A DNA stretch of 64,000 bases from Serilophus lunatus (GCA_013399895.1 VXBA01003135.1:131568-195567); one strand, 5' to 3'; numbered from the stretch's first letter, positions 24,911 to 39,638 are shown. Notes: generated by a model not told the origin, from the letters alone. A program made the numbers and translations.

Positions 24911-27900
24911 AGATTTATTCCCCAGAGGTGGTTTAACTTCCTCAACCTACTTTAAAATTAGATTTACTCTGTTACAAATCGTAAGTGTTAAATGACTAAA
25001 ACTATTAAACAAGGAATACTGCTGGGCTAAAGCTTTTAATGGTTTACCACAGTATTACCATTTTTATAGTCTATTAAAACAATTGGAAGAATATCAGCAG
25101 TATGAAGAATCAAGTAATTTATATACAAGTTTGATAAGGTACCTTATGTTTGAGCAAAAAGTGAGATCATTTTCTTACACTTAAGAAAATAAGAGGAAAG
25201 GATATTTTAAAAGGAAAGGTTCCTCTAGAGCTGAAGTATGTCTATGTTAAACTAAGTTTCTAAAAGGCTGCACGCCATGTATTTTATTGTCAAAATTTTG
25301 TTTTTACACAGCTTGTTACACAACCCAAATGCAGTTGGTTTAAACTGAGACCACAAAACAAACCAGCACAAATAAGATATTAAAAACATGATTCAAATCT
25401 AATTCACTTCTGTGCTGCAAGTCCATCTTTCCTCTTTTCCTCCCTTTGTTAATGTTGGCACAAAGGTCATCAATATACCAAATTACCATCCGGCGATCTG
25501 AGTCTTTGCATGACAAACACAGAAATAATAAAATCCTTGGTACAATGGATTTCAAGAATTTTAGAGTCAAAAAAATTATACAGCAAGTTACTACCAAAGC
25601 TTCTTTTCAAAGATGAACTTTAGGTATGTTTTATTTAGTCGGTTTACCACTTGTCCTTGACTAAATATTCTATAAACCACTCTTGTCCATTTTTTTTGAA
25701 AATACCCCCAAGAAATAAACAAACAAAAAAACCTTGAAACAAGAACTGTCAAACAAATTCCTTTTTTACTGGCCTTGCAACAGAGATTTGTAACTCAGAA
25801 GAGAGATGCTCACTTACTAGTGATGTTCGAGAAACTGCTAAAAGAGAAGTTTTACTATTTGATTGCAACAAAAATCACATAAAAAGTCAAGGGCACCATA
25901 GTTCTCTAAAAACTAAAAGCTTATACAGCTGCTTCAAGGAGAACAAAAATGGTGCCAATATGGATAGCAACATCAGTTCCTAAAGCAAATGAGATAACTG
26001 TATATAAAACTGCCTCTTGGAAGGAAAAACTTTGTATTGCTCTTCATGATCTTTCTCTCGAACACATCTGGAAGTCTTTGCTTGGGCACACAGATACACT
26101 TATTGAAAAAATCCAATTTCTGCAAAGTCACAACATGATCTAAAGAGGTCTGGAAGATCACACTCTGCCCAAAGGTGCAGGCAGGTACACATGGAAATAC
26201 TGGGGCACAAACTGCCGCTAGATACAACTTTTTTTTGAAACAGAGTGCGGAGGTGAAGATATCCATGACAACAAAGAACTTCCTAGTGCAGATCATCAGC
26301 TACCTGGGTCACTGCAGTTGTATTGGAACAGAACAGATATATTGGCCTGTGGTCAGCCATTATCAATTTAATAATAAAAAACCCACATAATTACAACAAT
26401 TCAGCGGTAATTCTTTAGCTCTCAGAAATATTTTCTATTTTCTAAATTTTAATTTGGTACATTAGACATCTTGATAATGCCATCTTAAACACCAATTTCA
26501 TTGTACACAGCATTCACCTTTGAACTGGTTGCTCTATGTATGCTAATCCATGAAATGCGAGGAGACTTCACACACCACCTGAAGGCCTATTCCCACACCT
26601 TGGATCCCCTTGGAGCACACAGTGCAAAATTCACACAATATCTGAGTAGCACCTGAGCAACAATCAGAGAAATAGAGCATAGAGGAATAACAAGCCCCAG
26701 CTGAAAGAAAGGGATACAGGACTAATACTACACAAAGCGCTCTCATAGGACTGGATTGAAGGTTGATAGAAATATTCAGTTCAGCTGCTTCCCCAAAGTC
26801 ACTATGAGAAATTTAGACCTCTTACCTACAAGATTTTCACTATATTTTGCAAAGTGAGAGGAACAACTCAGAATTACTTTTGGCAGCTTAAAAGAAAGTA
26901 TTTACAGAAATACAAGTGTTCTCCAAAATTTTCTGCCTTAGTATATGAATTAAGTTTTTTATTATCAATTTTCATCATTATCCAAATCAAGCAACACTTA
27001 TCAATTAAACTTTACCATTACTGGAGTAAAAAAAAATAAAATAAAAAAATAAAAATCACAAGGTATCTCAAAGGAAGTTATTTACTTCTGTAAGCGCTTT
27101 GGAGAGTAGATTTCTCCAAGTACTGCTCTTGGGGCTCTCCAGTCTTAGTAAGCAAAACCAGATTGGCCCCAATTCTTGCCACATTCTCAAAAAATAATCC
27201 TTAGCTGGCATCTGAAAATGACAGTAACTTTTGCAGCATCCATGGTTAACACTGGTCTTTTTACACTGACTTTTCATCCTCATAGTTTTGTCAAGTAACA
27301 ATGCTCCAGTAGTCTGGAGGGACTCTCTTCTACCTGTCTCTGAAAACATACAGGCCAGTACATAAAGCTGATTGATGGCTACAAGAAAAACAACTAGTAC
27401 TCATACTCTGTGTAAAAAATGTGTGGAATTTCAGACCACTTGATTTAGACAGAGCTAGTCAATATTGGAAATGGACTCTGAGCACTGAAAAAGAAACACC
27501 AGCTTACATGTGCTTTTGGCAAATCTAATCACCACTGTTTTTAAGGTACATTCTTAACTGCACTATCTGATTTCTTCCAGTATCACCTGGGGGATTTTAA
27601 TTTTTTTCATTCTCTCCCAAAGGTATGACAAGCATTTATCACAGTGATGTACTTCTGTGAAACTTGTTTGCTGTTCATTTTTAAATTTCTTGGAAGATTT
27701 ATTGGCATCATACTTTCTATTCCATTTGTGGCAGGAAAACAAAACAGACAAACAAAAATAAACCTTGTACTGTGAAAGCAAAAAGTGGCAAGGCACAGAT
27801 GTCATTAACACCTCTTGGACTGCTGCATCTCAGATACTGGAAAACCTCCAGATTCATAAAACAAAGACCTCAGTATGTGTCTCATTAATGTTTGTATCTG

Positions 27901-30900
27901 TGAGTAGCTGACACTTGGAAACTTAAAACACGGCAAGTCCATAGCCTGTGGATAGGAACTACTCATGTCTTCACATATCAAGTGACCTTCAAAATCATAC
28001 GGATGATACTACTTCAGTGCAATCAGTAAGATGAGTTTTCAGACTCTGCTTTATACTTGCTTGCTTTATGGTTTTAAGACAAGTGTTTGATGTCATTTGA
28101 AGACAGATTTTTGTGGTGTAATACAGATAAGGGTTAGGCTGAGCTTCTGTTCTCTCTCACAAAGGAAATCCTTCAGACACATCCATAAAACAGCAGGAAG
28201 GACACCTACCGTCCTTATATATTCATATCATAATGTCTTTGCTTCTTTCTTGAGGATTTTTTCCTAGCAAAGCGTATCAGATAAGATCAGTATCATCATC
28301 AATACCATCACAGGGAAGCTGCTGGCAGCATCCCAACTGCTAATTAACCCCAGCTCTGTCATACCTGATTACTTTGAAAAGTACTTTAGAACAGCTGAAT
28401 TAAAATAAGATAAATAAGGATAAAACATTTAACTAATACTGAGAAGACTACTATCTCCATTGCAGGCATGAATGGCACTCTCTCTACAAGGGAAGAGGCA
28501 ATTGATTTAGAGACAGCTCAGAGTTTAGACCTCCACTTCACACCTAGCTTAAGATAAACCTCCTCTTGAGAGCCTGATAAAACCACAGGTATGTGTGGAG
28601 GGGATAAAACTGCAGTACAGTAAGGCCCAAATACATGGGAGGCTGCACATGACTAAAAAGATTTGTGTTGCTCCTGTAGCAGCACCTACATGGTGCATAC
28701 AAGATAAAAAGAAAAGACAGAGCAAACAGACCCTGCTCAGGTGAACGGGTGGAATCAGATTCAGATAGATACAAAATGATGTCTTGGCTTCACCTCAACC
28801 TAATTGCATCTTGTTAGCATATGGAAGAACATACGCAGAACTGAGTAATAACTCATCTTTTTCCTCATCGTCATTTTGAGGATGGTATTTTCCATTTAAA
28901 TCAGTGGAGCAGAATTAGCACAGACCAATGCTTCTACTATACACAATGTCTAAATGTTTCACTCCAGTGTTATCTATCATCAGATTCCAACCTTTGCAAG
29001 CAGGTAAATTCTCCTTCCCTACTGAAAATACAGGATTATGAAACACAAATCTCCCTTTCTGGACTCTACTAATAGGCAAATAAATTAGATAGTCAAAGCT
29101 CAGCATGCAGGTCACCTAGAAGACTGTAGAAAAATATTTGCCATAGTAAAAGAAGACTTAAAAGTATTTTTTTTCCAAAAGTGTAGAGAAAAAAAAATAT
29201 ATTTGTTCAGTTTCTTTGTGGGAAACAAAAATGGAAGTTTGAATGTTTCAGAGTTGTAAGCAGGCCAAAATCATAAGCACAGCCTAAGCAGGGATACAAA
29301 TCCTTAGCTAAGATGATGGAAATCTAGTTTTTAAGAGCCTTTCTCAAAAGCAGGACTCATATAATCTGGTCCTTAATATGCTGAAGCCCGAGAAGGAAAA
29401 TTCAGAAAGGGAACTGACAGGACTAAAAGCAAGTTCTCCCTGCCTTCCCAAACACACACATTGTGACAGAGTATTTTCTAGTTAAGTAATATTAATGAAA
29501 AATCTTAGAAATAGCTCTGCTCTCTGTACCTGTTATTCTAGTCACAGACATAGTTTAATATGGGATGCCCTGAATGCAGAATAAAACATATATGACACTA
29601 ATAGCGATTGAATTTCTTTTATTTGTAAGATTTCCTGCCCTTGAATTTCAGTGACTGGCCTACTGCTCTTCAGTTATGGACAGTGTAAATATCACTGACT
29701 GAACTGTTTCCGGTTTTTTCCATACATTAAAATTCTTTCATATGGCAGTCAAGGTTTCCTATGTATTTGTTTTTTCTCATTAGCTTTTGTATACTAGATT
29801 TTCCTTAGCTATTTTTGTTCCTCTGAGCCTGTGACTTGCAGCATGAAACAGCAGACAGATCCAGCAGCAGATGATCACTGCAAAATATCTTTTTAGAGAC
29901 TTCAGACTTTGCTTTTTCCCTATTTTATTGTCTAAATACCATCTCTCAGCAGCCTGTTTCTGACAATCATTCTTTTTTGGCATTAAAAATTTCTTGCGGT
30001 GAAAAATGATCTCAAAGGAAATAGAGTTGTCTCAAGCATTCCCTAATCGCAGAATCACCTCTAAATTCAAGGAGAGAATTTGTTTAAATAAGAAGTGATC
30101 AAATATCACAGAGATCATTAGATTCATTCTGGACAAGTCTAAATTGACAATGACTCTGGAAAGCAAAGCAATACCTCCCACGCTTACATTCTTTGCCTGT
30201 ACTTTGTCTCTTGCTTGCCTGTAATTTCAATCTTCTGAGTAACAAGCATATTGCCTTTGTTTTCTTCCTTTTTTTCTTAGAATCATGAGAAGCAGGGAAG
30301 AATTATTTCAGTAAAACTAAGTATATATTTCTAAGATCATCTTCTGACAGCCATCTCCACTACTACTACAATATTGTGTGTCAAAAGATATGCCCTGACT
30401 CCTGTCAAGATCGGCAGCCTCACAAAGCAGCATAGAGACCTTCTGACTAGAAGAGATTTGGTGAGGAAAGGGTTTAACCTAGGAGTGGGAAATAGATGCA
30501 GAGAAGAGTGGGAAGGCTGAATGGAGAAATCACTTAGGAGACTAACCTGACTACATGAACTATATTTCTCATACCTCTGAGGGCTAATGGGAAAACCAGC
30601 TTTAAACAGTTTGCACACTGGGAATAAGAGCATCCTGACAAAAGCAAAAGGAAGCAAAATCAGATGGTTTCCCAAATAAAGCTTGACAAGGAACCTTTAA
30701 CAAGCTGGAGAACCTAAGGACTACAGCCTTCACAGTGGTATTATAGGATGAATAAGGCTGGTACACAGCTGAGCACGGAATAACTCCACTGACTGACAAA
30801 AGCCCTTCGCAGGATATAATTAGGAAACAATGTCTCAAAAGGAGTAAAGGAGTAGTAGTGTTGAATATCAGTTATGGTATTAACAGAGCTCTTTTAACTA

Positions 30901-33900
30901 TTATAATCTCCCAAATATAATGCAGCACTTGTGCAAACTAAAACTTTTCAAGAAATTAGTAGAAAATAATTGCAAAATACAATACATGCACATATAAAAA
31001 AGGGAGGCAAAAGTTCCTAAAGTTTCCAATTAACAAAAAAAGTTGAAAAGATTAGGTTCACCAAATGTGTTAACTCTCATTTCTTCAAAGTTGTCTCTAT
31101 AAAGACTTAATCTCTCCAAAGATACATTTCAATAGCCCAGATGCTGATTAATATCCAAACAAAAAACTGAACAGGAGAAAGCCAAATGTTATGAAAAAAA
31201 CCCCAAAAAACACTAACCATATTACTGTACTTCACAATGGCCAAGGAACCTGATCATTCTGTTTTCACTGGAATCATTCAAGTTTCTGATGATGTTTTTC
31301 TGTCCCAAACTTGCTTTCTGAACACTGATATACAGAGGCTTCTATTTTATCAATAGAAATATTTTATTTTGGAGCAATTACCAAGAGTGAATACTCCCTA
31401 CAGGCTCTAGGAAATCTTTGGATCTTGCAGGAGACAGACTGACTTAAGACCTAAAAATATATATTGAGAATGGTGAATATTATTTGGATTGAAAGTAAAA
31501 TCTGAATACACATTACCTGAAATTCACGCCTTTCTCAATAAAAGAAACAGTACATATGTGGTGTGTGGTAAGGGACCGTTAAGCCATTAGTTTACTGTGA
31601 AAAAATTCTCTGTAAGCCTGCTCCTTTAAGGCCTGGCAGAGACAAACATGGGATATTCTTCTTAAAACTTGCTTTTAAATGATTACCAGACACAAAGTTC
31701 TGTGAACAGACATGCATGCCTTGTTCATGTTGGCATCATGGTCACCTTCAGTTTGGGCTCCTTTCACTGAACAGCCTACTTTGAAAGCCAATTAAATTAC
31801 TTTCAATTCATCTGAGAAAAAGAAAATGGTAGTTCCTTCAAATGGCCTGTTTGGAGAGACTTGAAGATTGATCCTTTCTTCCATTGTACCAGCTTTCCAT
31901 CAATGCAACTCTCAGTGTCAATGTAGCTACACTGGCAAAACACTGGTTTAACTGAAGAGAGAATCAAACCCTTTACTTGTAACAATTTCTGTCAAGAGAC
32001 TAGACTAAGTCACTTTAATTGAGTTCCTCTCGCTTTCATTGTGCAGAAACAAAGGAGGAATAAAAAGAGATCAAAGAACCCTTATTTGGAACTAACATAA
32101 TTGTGTCCCTTGGAGTGCATGGCAAGCCTGAGATTACGGGAAGGAGATAGACTCTGAATATAGAAACTTGACAACAATGACATTAGAATGTTTTAAGGTG
32201 GGGGGCGGGGAAAGGCTCACACAGGGAGATTTATTGTAACTTTCCATCATTTTGCAATCGAAGTAGTGTGTGTTCCAGCGTCTCTTCCCCTATTATATAC
32301 GTCACCTAAACTTCTCTTACATTTCAGCTTGTGGGAATAGATTTCATCTATATATTACTTTAAACAAGATGCCTAACGGACTGCAGTAGTCTGGAAAATT
32401 TTCATTTCCTAATGATTTTTTTTTAAGAACTGCTTTCTAAGCTTATAAATTCTGGTATTTAATGGGTGATTTCCAGATCTGAAGAGATGGCATGCAAAGG
32501 TAAACTGCCATAAAGTGTCAATGGAGAAAGGAAAGAAAACAAACCCAACAACAATAAAGAGACATTTGACTTTCTGAAGGATTCAGGTAAAAAATAGGGG
32601 TTTTGGAAAGCTTAGCAAATGCACGATGAATTCAAATATAGAAAAACTCATGAAGCAGCACAGGCAATACACACATATACAGTGTTAGCCAAAAAAATGC
32701 TGAAATTAGTTGTGTAGGCACAACCAGTGTTGCCATTTAAAAATTTGGCCCAGATGTGGTTCGATAGATGCTTCTGCACCAGGAACAGAGTAAAGAAAAG
32801 TTAAACATTATTCAGGATGAGGACTTCATTACTCATGAAAAACAGTGACAGAAAAGTCTGAAGGAACAAGTGCTTCTTAACCAAGTAGTCTGAACCAAAT
32901 TTCCAGGCAGCAATGCCCAGGCAGGCTGTGCATCCCTCTGGAGTACAGCAGCCATCATTAGACTCCTGCTCTGCTCAGAAAATGCTGGTGTCTGGCTTTG
33001 CTTCCTCCCGTTTCCAGAGGCAGCCCACACCTTATGAATGAGAATCTAAACTCGTTTCTGCAAAGCTCTTCTCACTGTGGAGAAATCGAACCAGAGAAAC
33101 ACAAACAAAAAGCTCAAGTGACACACCGAACAACAGAAACAAAATAGAGTCCGTGAGTCATTTATGGGTACAATCAATTACAAACATAGCACAAGCTTTT
33201 TCATCAGGTCAGAACTGTCAAAACACACTGAATCTGCCAGTGTAGGCTAAGTGGAGCTACAGAGGCATGATAAAGGATTATCTAGTAGAAGAAAAGACTT
33301 TTTAATGTTTTGAAGACTGATAAGGAAACCATTGCTTGGAGCTATAGTAAAACTATTGCTCGCTGACACCCCTTCCAATTGTGAAGCCAGACTGCCTGGC
33401 ACCATTCCTTTAAAGATGTGGTTATCACAAATTCAAGCTACTCTCCAGGGTTAAATCTCTAAACAACATCAGGAAAAAAATCAGCTATCTGAGAGCAGTA
33501 GCTGGGCTCAAGTACAAAGTGTGGCTCACAAAATAGGAAAAAAAGTAAAACAATAAAAACACACCCAGATGCAGAGAAAAACGGAAATAAGGCTTCCCAG
33601 GAAACGCAGCTAAAGGCTTCACCTCTGCAGGAAAAGAACAAGGTGAGGATTGCTGGCCTCAACTCTTATCAGACAGTTTATGTCTTTACCAGAACAACTC
33701 ACACAGCATTACTTTTAGCCCAGTCCTCTAGAGGCTGAGAATGTTTCCAACCTGCAGTAAATTTATTAGGTTTGCACAAAGGCTAAAAGAAGGTTTAGCT
33801 TAAATTTTGACTAGAACCTGCCTCTTTCACGAGAAGGCTGAAGGCAAAAATCATTGACAAGAGCCTTCTCCTGGTTTATATAAAGTACAACAAGCAGGAG

Positions 33901-35284
33901 GAAAGAGCATCTCAGAGCACAGCAGCTTTAGGAAATGCTTTCAGGAGCACATATAGTACCTCTGTCTCGACCAGCATAACAGAAATTAGCCTTCGTTACA
34001 GGAATTCTTGCACATGGGCAAAGACAGCTAGGTCTGACATGTTTCTCTTGGAACAAGACCTATCCAGAAATATTCACTGTAGTCAAATCCTCATTGAGGG
34101 CAACAGGGGAGCCAAAGTCAACAGCCTCAATTACCTTTTCTCACACCGAAGAATCACAGCCAACTTGATAATCTGTCCCTTTAGAGAATAAAAATGCAAA
34201 AAATAAAACAACTTTTCTGTTTGCCTTTCCAGCCGCAGTGGTAAAGATAATTGAATCTGTTGCAGATCTCTTCCTAACATGAACAGTTAATTCTTTCATC
34301 ATGTTGCTAGAAGCTCTTCAACATACACGTGCCATTCCAGAGTGGAATACTGCAATACCTGTACACAAAGGCAATGCCAAGGCAAAGTGCTCAACAAACA
34401 TGCAAGACAAAAATAGGTAATGAGGAGGGAGCAGCTCCCCATTCAAACTTCGGCCAGGGTGGATGAGAATTGGTACTGAAAACTGTTTAAGAGCAGGAGA
34501 AACAGCTTTAAGAACTATTTTCTTAGAGAAAACAAACTCACTTAATCAGGATTACTGTTGTACCTGAAGAAGTATGATAGGAGAGGATCATTCAGAGACA
34601 ATCCTGACAAGACAAGATCCCATGTTTTCTCTCAGAAGCAGGAACAATTCATCTCATTATTTTAATATGGTCAACTGTACAAAGGTTTTCCCCTTCAGAT
34701 TACTCAGTGAGAGACTTGTCATAAATTCATAGGGCCAGAAGAAAATATCACAGTACATTTTATACACTTGCAAATGAGAAGACAGACCAAGGAGAGAGGT
34801 TTAAGACTGGAATTCATTAAGGAGGATATGTTACTGACACTGGCATGTGATCACTCACCAATATTTAAGAATACTGGTTTTATTATAGCTTATATATCAA
34901 GATTGTGAATTAAAAGCTTTCCAAACACATTTTTCTATGCACATATATCCTTCACAGATGCAGTGGATTTATATTAAGATGTTTGAAAAAATAAAAAAAT
35001 AAAAACGATAAAAGAACAAATTGTCTACCAGGAATCCCTCCTCACCCCTCCCCCAAAGTTACAGAACTGCTTTGCAGTAGCTTCACTGCATTGAATTACC
35101 CAATTATCTTCTAAATTATAAAAGGCAAATCTTCACCACCAACTGTTCCTAGGACTGCCAGGATGTGCAGTGTTGCAAAACTGTAGCAAAAATGTAAACA
35201 AAAGAGCCCTAGTGAACAGGGAGGCAGGCTGTCCACATATGCCAATCCCAGCGGCTTCAATCAAAGGAGAGATTGTTTCACAAA
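24911..35284. other. AT-rich anonymous DNA, no gene seen
   Basis: Small low-complexity patches only, such as A/T-rich runs at 27027-27056 and 34985-35006. Open frames reach 112 codons (30337-30675, minus) and 107 codons (25973-26296, minus). Neither shows a known domain. Confidence 0.5.
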
Positions 35285-35460
35285 TAAACTAAGCCAGTGC
35301 AACTAATAAACTCCTGCTCTAATTACTGGCTGCAGATGTATCAACTGAAGCAAATGAGACTCAAGCAGCCATTAATTATCTAATGAGGCCAGCAGTGTTT
35401 CTGATGAGGTGGGGCTGATTAAATATTAAACAGCAGCATATGGTGATTGCCAAGAACAAA
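35285..35460. other. Candidate conserved noncoding stretch
   Basis: A compact segment with CTCTAATTACTGG near 35319, CATTAATTATCTAATGAG near 35371, and GATTAAATATTAAAC near 35417. Several homeodomain-type cores within 110 bases and no frame or repeat suggest a regulatory element. Composition is the only evidence. Confidence 0.25.
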
Positions 35461-35479
35461 AGATTTGAATCTGATCTCT

Positions 35480-35480
<1 letters not shown>

Positions 35481-35510
<30 letters not shown>
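35481..35510. repeat. TAGA/GATA microsatellite
   Basis: About 7.5 perfect tandem TAGA units (30 bases). A tetranucleotide repeat of this kind is likely polymorphic in length. Confidence 0.95.
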
Positions 35511-38500
35511 TGTATAAAAATACAACACTGGATTAAAAAAAATCCCCCTCCTTTAAGACAGGAACAATCTCACTCAGACAGGTAATTAGGGCAGAAATGG
35601 AAGCAAAAAACTCAAAGGGAGTCTGGCAAGATCTGACTTCTGAAGGTGTAACACAGATGAAAAGGTTTCACATTAAAGGATGCCAAAAACATTTAGGCAT
35701 TGCAGTAGTCATCTCTTTGTTTAACCCTTCTTAGTTATTTAGAGCTGCAATTGTTTCCTCTTTTCCCCTTTTGTCCTTTCTTCCCTTATCTGTCACTGAG
35801 AAAGTCTCGGGGCTCGCTCAAACCACATGAGCAATATCTACCAAATCCGTCCTTATAACACAGTTCACAGTATTCAATCAAGAAATGGTAAGTATAAGAA
35901 GGGGAATGCAATCATTGGGATGTTTATTAGGGCAGACTAGGTAAAACAGACTGTAAACTGAAGGAAATGTCTAACCTTACACGGATGTCAAGCCCACTGA
36001 AGCCAGCTAATCCCATCAGACTTAAGTGGGCCACCTCCAGCCAGCACACCACAGAGCTGGAGATGAGACACATGGGAATTTTTTTCCTCCTGTCAGCTCC
36101 TCTACCTTTCATCACAGACATCCACTGATGCAGCAACCCCCTGCAATCCAAGAATCACCCCTTTCCAAAGGGCAGAAGACACAGGACACAACATGAAAAG
36201 CTACTGAAAGCTTGTCCAACTTCTGATAAACTACTGTTTTACTGCTCAGTGTTGCTGGACAGTTTGGATGCAGCCTTGCCCCTGTGCACAATTATGTTTC
36301 AATCTAACAATCCTGAGAATCACCAGGTATGTTGTGGGTTTGCTTCCCCCACGAACACATGGCAGGTCAGTCTGGTTTGTCCCAAATTTAACATGTAGGT
36401 ATTGAGCTGTTCAGCACAAGCGACCTGCGCACGTGCAGGAGGTAAGGACTCATTTCTCTGGTTGAAGCAAACTCGGATCTGGCTGCTGGAAAGCTCAGTC
36501 TGTACTCCAAGGGAACCAGAAATTTTCAAGAAACATGAGGAAACCTATAAATCTGCATGGACAAATTTGCAAAGGTAATAAAAAAGTTATAGAGTAGATG
36601 TATAGGAAAGGAAATTTGGTCTGGAAATGACAATGGCCGCATGTTCTCAGAAATTTCTGAAGGCTGCTTTTTGAAACTCTTAATAAGCCAAACAGCACTT
36701 ATGGTTTATTTCAAAATACGCTCACATGGCAGCCGCTCATCATGTTTTATATTGTTACAGTGACAATGCAAGTGTCCTAATTCCATCCAAGTTTTTAGCT
36801 GGCATTTCTATCAGTTCATTATGGAAGTCCATTTTTTTACAAGATCTTCATGTAGTAACATAAAGAATCAACAAGTCTGTATTGATCACCTAGGAAGAGA
36901 TCACACTTTTTGAATACCTTTGTTATTACAAATGGTTTCCCTAAACATGAAAGAACGGTTCTCCCCCACATGCCTTTTTTTTTTTTTTTTATAATACCCT
37001 TCTTTATTATAATCTCCTTAATATCCATCTGCTACCCTTTAGGCTAAAGCTTCTTAAATTCAAATATAGGGCTATTTTTATCACAGAAGAATATGTAAAG
37101 CAATAGAAACATTTTAATGGATTTTTGTGCCTGTGGCCCTTTTTAGCTGAATTTCCATAATGAAATCCAGTTACAAACATTGGTGCTGCTACAGTTGGCT
37201 GTTCACACAAATAAAGAATGAACATTTTTGTCTTGTAAACCAACCCAATAAAATAGAGAGTGCAATAGCTACCTACAGAAATCACAGGCTTTTTTCCTCT
37301 GTTGGTGCTTTAGTGTAACTGTATATAACTGTGTTTTTACTCCAATAAGGCATAGCAAACAAGATAAAGTCACAACCCTACATTTAGATTATAAATAAGT
37401 TGCATAAAGTCATTTTCATAAGTAGTAACTAACAAAATGAGAATATTTTGTTTTGTGCAGGAGCATTCAGGAACAGCAAAATAGCTTCATAAAAACAACT
37501 ACATGCAAAAACATTCACAATAAACATCCATGTAAGCTGACCCTTCATATTAAAGGCCTGGAAAAGGATTTTTCTAATAATATTTAAGGGTACCAGTTCT
37601 TCTCCACCAAAATATTTTATTATTTTCCTATAGCTGTAAATGAAGCTGAGCAGAAAATAGTTTCTTGTATCATAAACAATGATTTAAATTTTAAAATGTT
37701 TTCCCACTCGTCACCAGAGAGAAAACAAGAGTTTCAAAGAGGGGAACAGCAAGAAGAACAGCAAGAAGCTCTTCTCATCTAGGAATTCAAGTCAGTGGTG
37801 GTCAGCTCAAATTCAGAGGCCAGCTCACATTGGGGTGGCCCATTTCTAATCAAACAAGACAACAGAACTCAGATAGAAAAGCCTTTTTAGTCACAAAAAT
37901 ATCTTTTAATTTTTAATTATATATTAAAATACCAGTTGGCAAAATGATCATTTGCAATCTTGACTGTGATCATAGCACAACTCAGCCTGATGTCATGAAT
38001 TACATTGGTTTCCCAACTGCTTAGCTATTATTAATGTTTTTTAATCAAGCCCAAAGTATCTTAAAATTTGCACTTAGACAGTAAAATACTGCAGAGATAT
38101 AACAAGTAGCAACATTCACAGGAGCACCTGAGACATTTAGAAGCCTTTCTCCCTTCTAAAACCAGGACATCAGCATTTCTGTAATGTTTATCTAGCAATT
38201 ACTTATCAAATCTCATTTCTGTTTCAAGAAGCCTTCACCATTAATTGCCTCAGAATCTCTACAAGGTATGATGAGTCCTTGCATTTTTAAGAATGCCCTT
38301 CTGCAGAAAGAGTTTTGAATAGTTTGTAATTGTTCTGTATGTAGCTGATTAGCATTTAACATCTATAATACAATATTTTTCCTATTTCAACAGTAATATT
38401 GTCTGAGATGCTAAATCCAGAAAAGTCTTTTGATTCTGCTTTGCATATCTTTAACAATTCAATTCTTCTAAACTCAGTGTCTACTTTATGGTGACTGTTA

Positions 38501-38973
38501 AGAAATACATCACTCTCCTTTGTCTTGTGTGATACATGCCTGTGCAAATTCACATTTCCTTTGACATGCTGTTAGCTGTTTAAAGTATTTCTACCAGAGT
38601 TTTACTCTACGGTGTCCTCATTTATACAGAAGCTGGCTTCTTAGGACAAGCTCTGCAGTGAATATTCAACAATGTAAGGATAAGCAAATAAGAGAAAATA
38701 AGTGTGAACTTTCCGTGATGTTAGACACTGACCAGCACCTGACACTGTCTGCAAGTAACGTGGGATCCAATGCATCAGGAGCCCTGTTGGGACAGTGTGT
38801 GGCAAAGCTGATTACTTGATTCAGGCTACAGGTAGTGGCACACTTGGAAAGTCCTCATGGGAAACAGAGAATGCACTGGGCAGGCAGATAGGAACCCAAG
38901 AAGTTGTTGTCTGCCTAGCCAAGGTTTACAGTGTGTAACAGGCTGAGCTATATTAGATGTTATAGATATTAGA
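35511..38973. other. Anonymous DNA, no gene seen
   Basis: No recognised element besides a T16 run at 36975-36990. The 36.2-36.5 kb part carries more CpG than its surroundings but matches no family I know. Confidence 0.5.
36975..36990. repeat. T homopolymer (16 nt)
   Basis: Sixteen T in a row. Read on the minus strand it could be an A-tail, but there is no recognisable retrocopy upstream on that strand. Confidence 0.9.
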
Positions 38974-39638
38974 TGTTTGTGAGGTTGGGGAGCAGTCTCT
39001 AGCTGGATGCCAGGTGCCTGCCCAAATTGCTCTGTCAGTCTTCTCAGCTGAACAAGGAAGAGAAAATAAAACCAAAGATCCACGGGTTCAGAAAAGATCA
39101 GGGAGAGACTGATCCTCACACTCTTATCCTGCTCCAGCATGGGGTGCAGTCCCTCAGGAACAAGATGCTCCAGCATGGGCTTTCCATGGGGTCACAGTCT
39201 CTATCAGGCATCCACCTGCTCTGGCATGGGCTGCACCACAGGCTGCTCCCTGGTATTCTTTTATGAGCTGCAGGGGCACAGCTGTTCCACCATGGGTTGC
39301 ACCACGGGCTGCACCACGGGCTGCTGGGCACTCTGGCACCTGGCACTCTTTCTTCTCCTCCTTCTGTGCTGACCTTGGGGTCTGCAGAGCTCTCACAAGT
39401 TCTCACTCCTCTATCTGGCTGCAATTTGTTATTGCACAATAACTTTCCCCCACTCTTCAATCTGCCATCCCAGAGGTGCTTCCATCTCTGCTGGGCTGGG
39501 CCTTGGTCAGTGGTGGATCCATCCTGGAGCCTCTGGCATTGGCTCTGTCGGACATGGGGGAAGCTTCTGGCAGCTTCTCACAGAAGCCACCCCTGTAGCT
39601 CCCCCACTACCAAAATCTCACCACACAAACACAATATA
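38974..39638 (-). mobile_element. Degenerate avian ERV LTR with internal deletion
   Basis: Read on the minus strand this is an LTR of an avian endogenous-retrovirus family I recognise. The minus-strand start (right side, near 39638) reads like TGTATTGGGTTTGCAT with mutations. Next come GGGGTGGCTTCTGTGAGAAG (39577-39596) and the AAGCTTCCCC...GAGCCAATGCCAG block (near 39535-39565). A set of short repeats containing GCTGGAGCAG/CAGCCCGTGG follows (39130-39350). The 3' part ends near CTCAGCTGAGAAG and GGCACCTGGCATCCAGC (39011-39055). Full copies of the family are about 1 kb as I recall them; this one is about 665 bp. The A/T-rich stretch that normally carries the AATAAA signal is missing around 39120-39126. 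Termini are decayed and no target-site duplication is visible, so it is older than the LTR at 11.7 kb. Frames of about 115 codons here are LTR artefacts. Confidence 0.8.

Noticed and set aside
25973..26296. 107-codon minus-strand frame with many Cys and Phe
   Set aside because: No known motif or signal, and a plus-strand frame overlaps it. Not supported as coding.
32197..32210. G-rich run GGTGGGGGGCGGGG
   Set aside because: Too few separate G-tracts for a confident quadruplex, and no promoter context.
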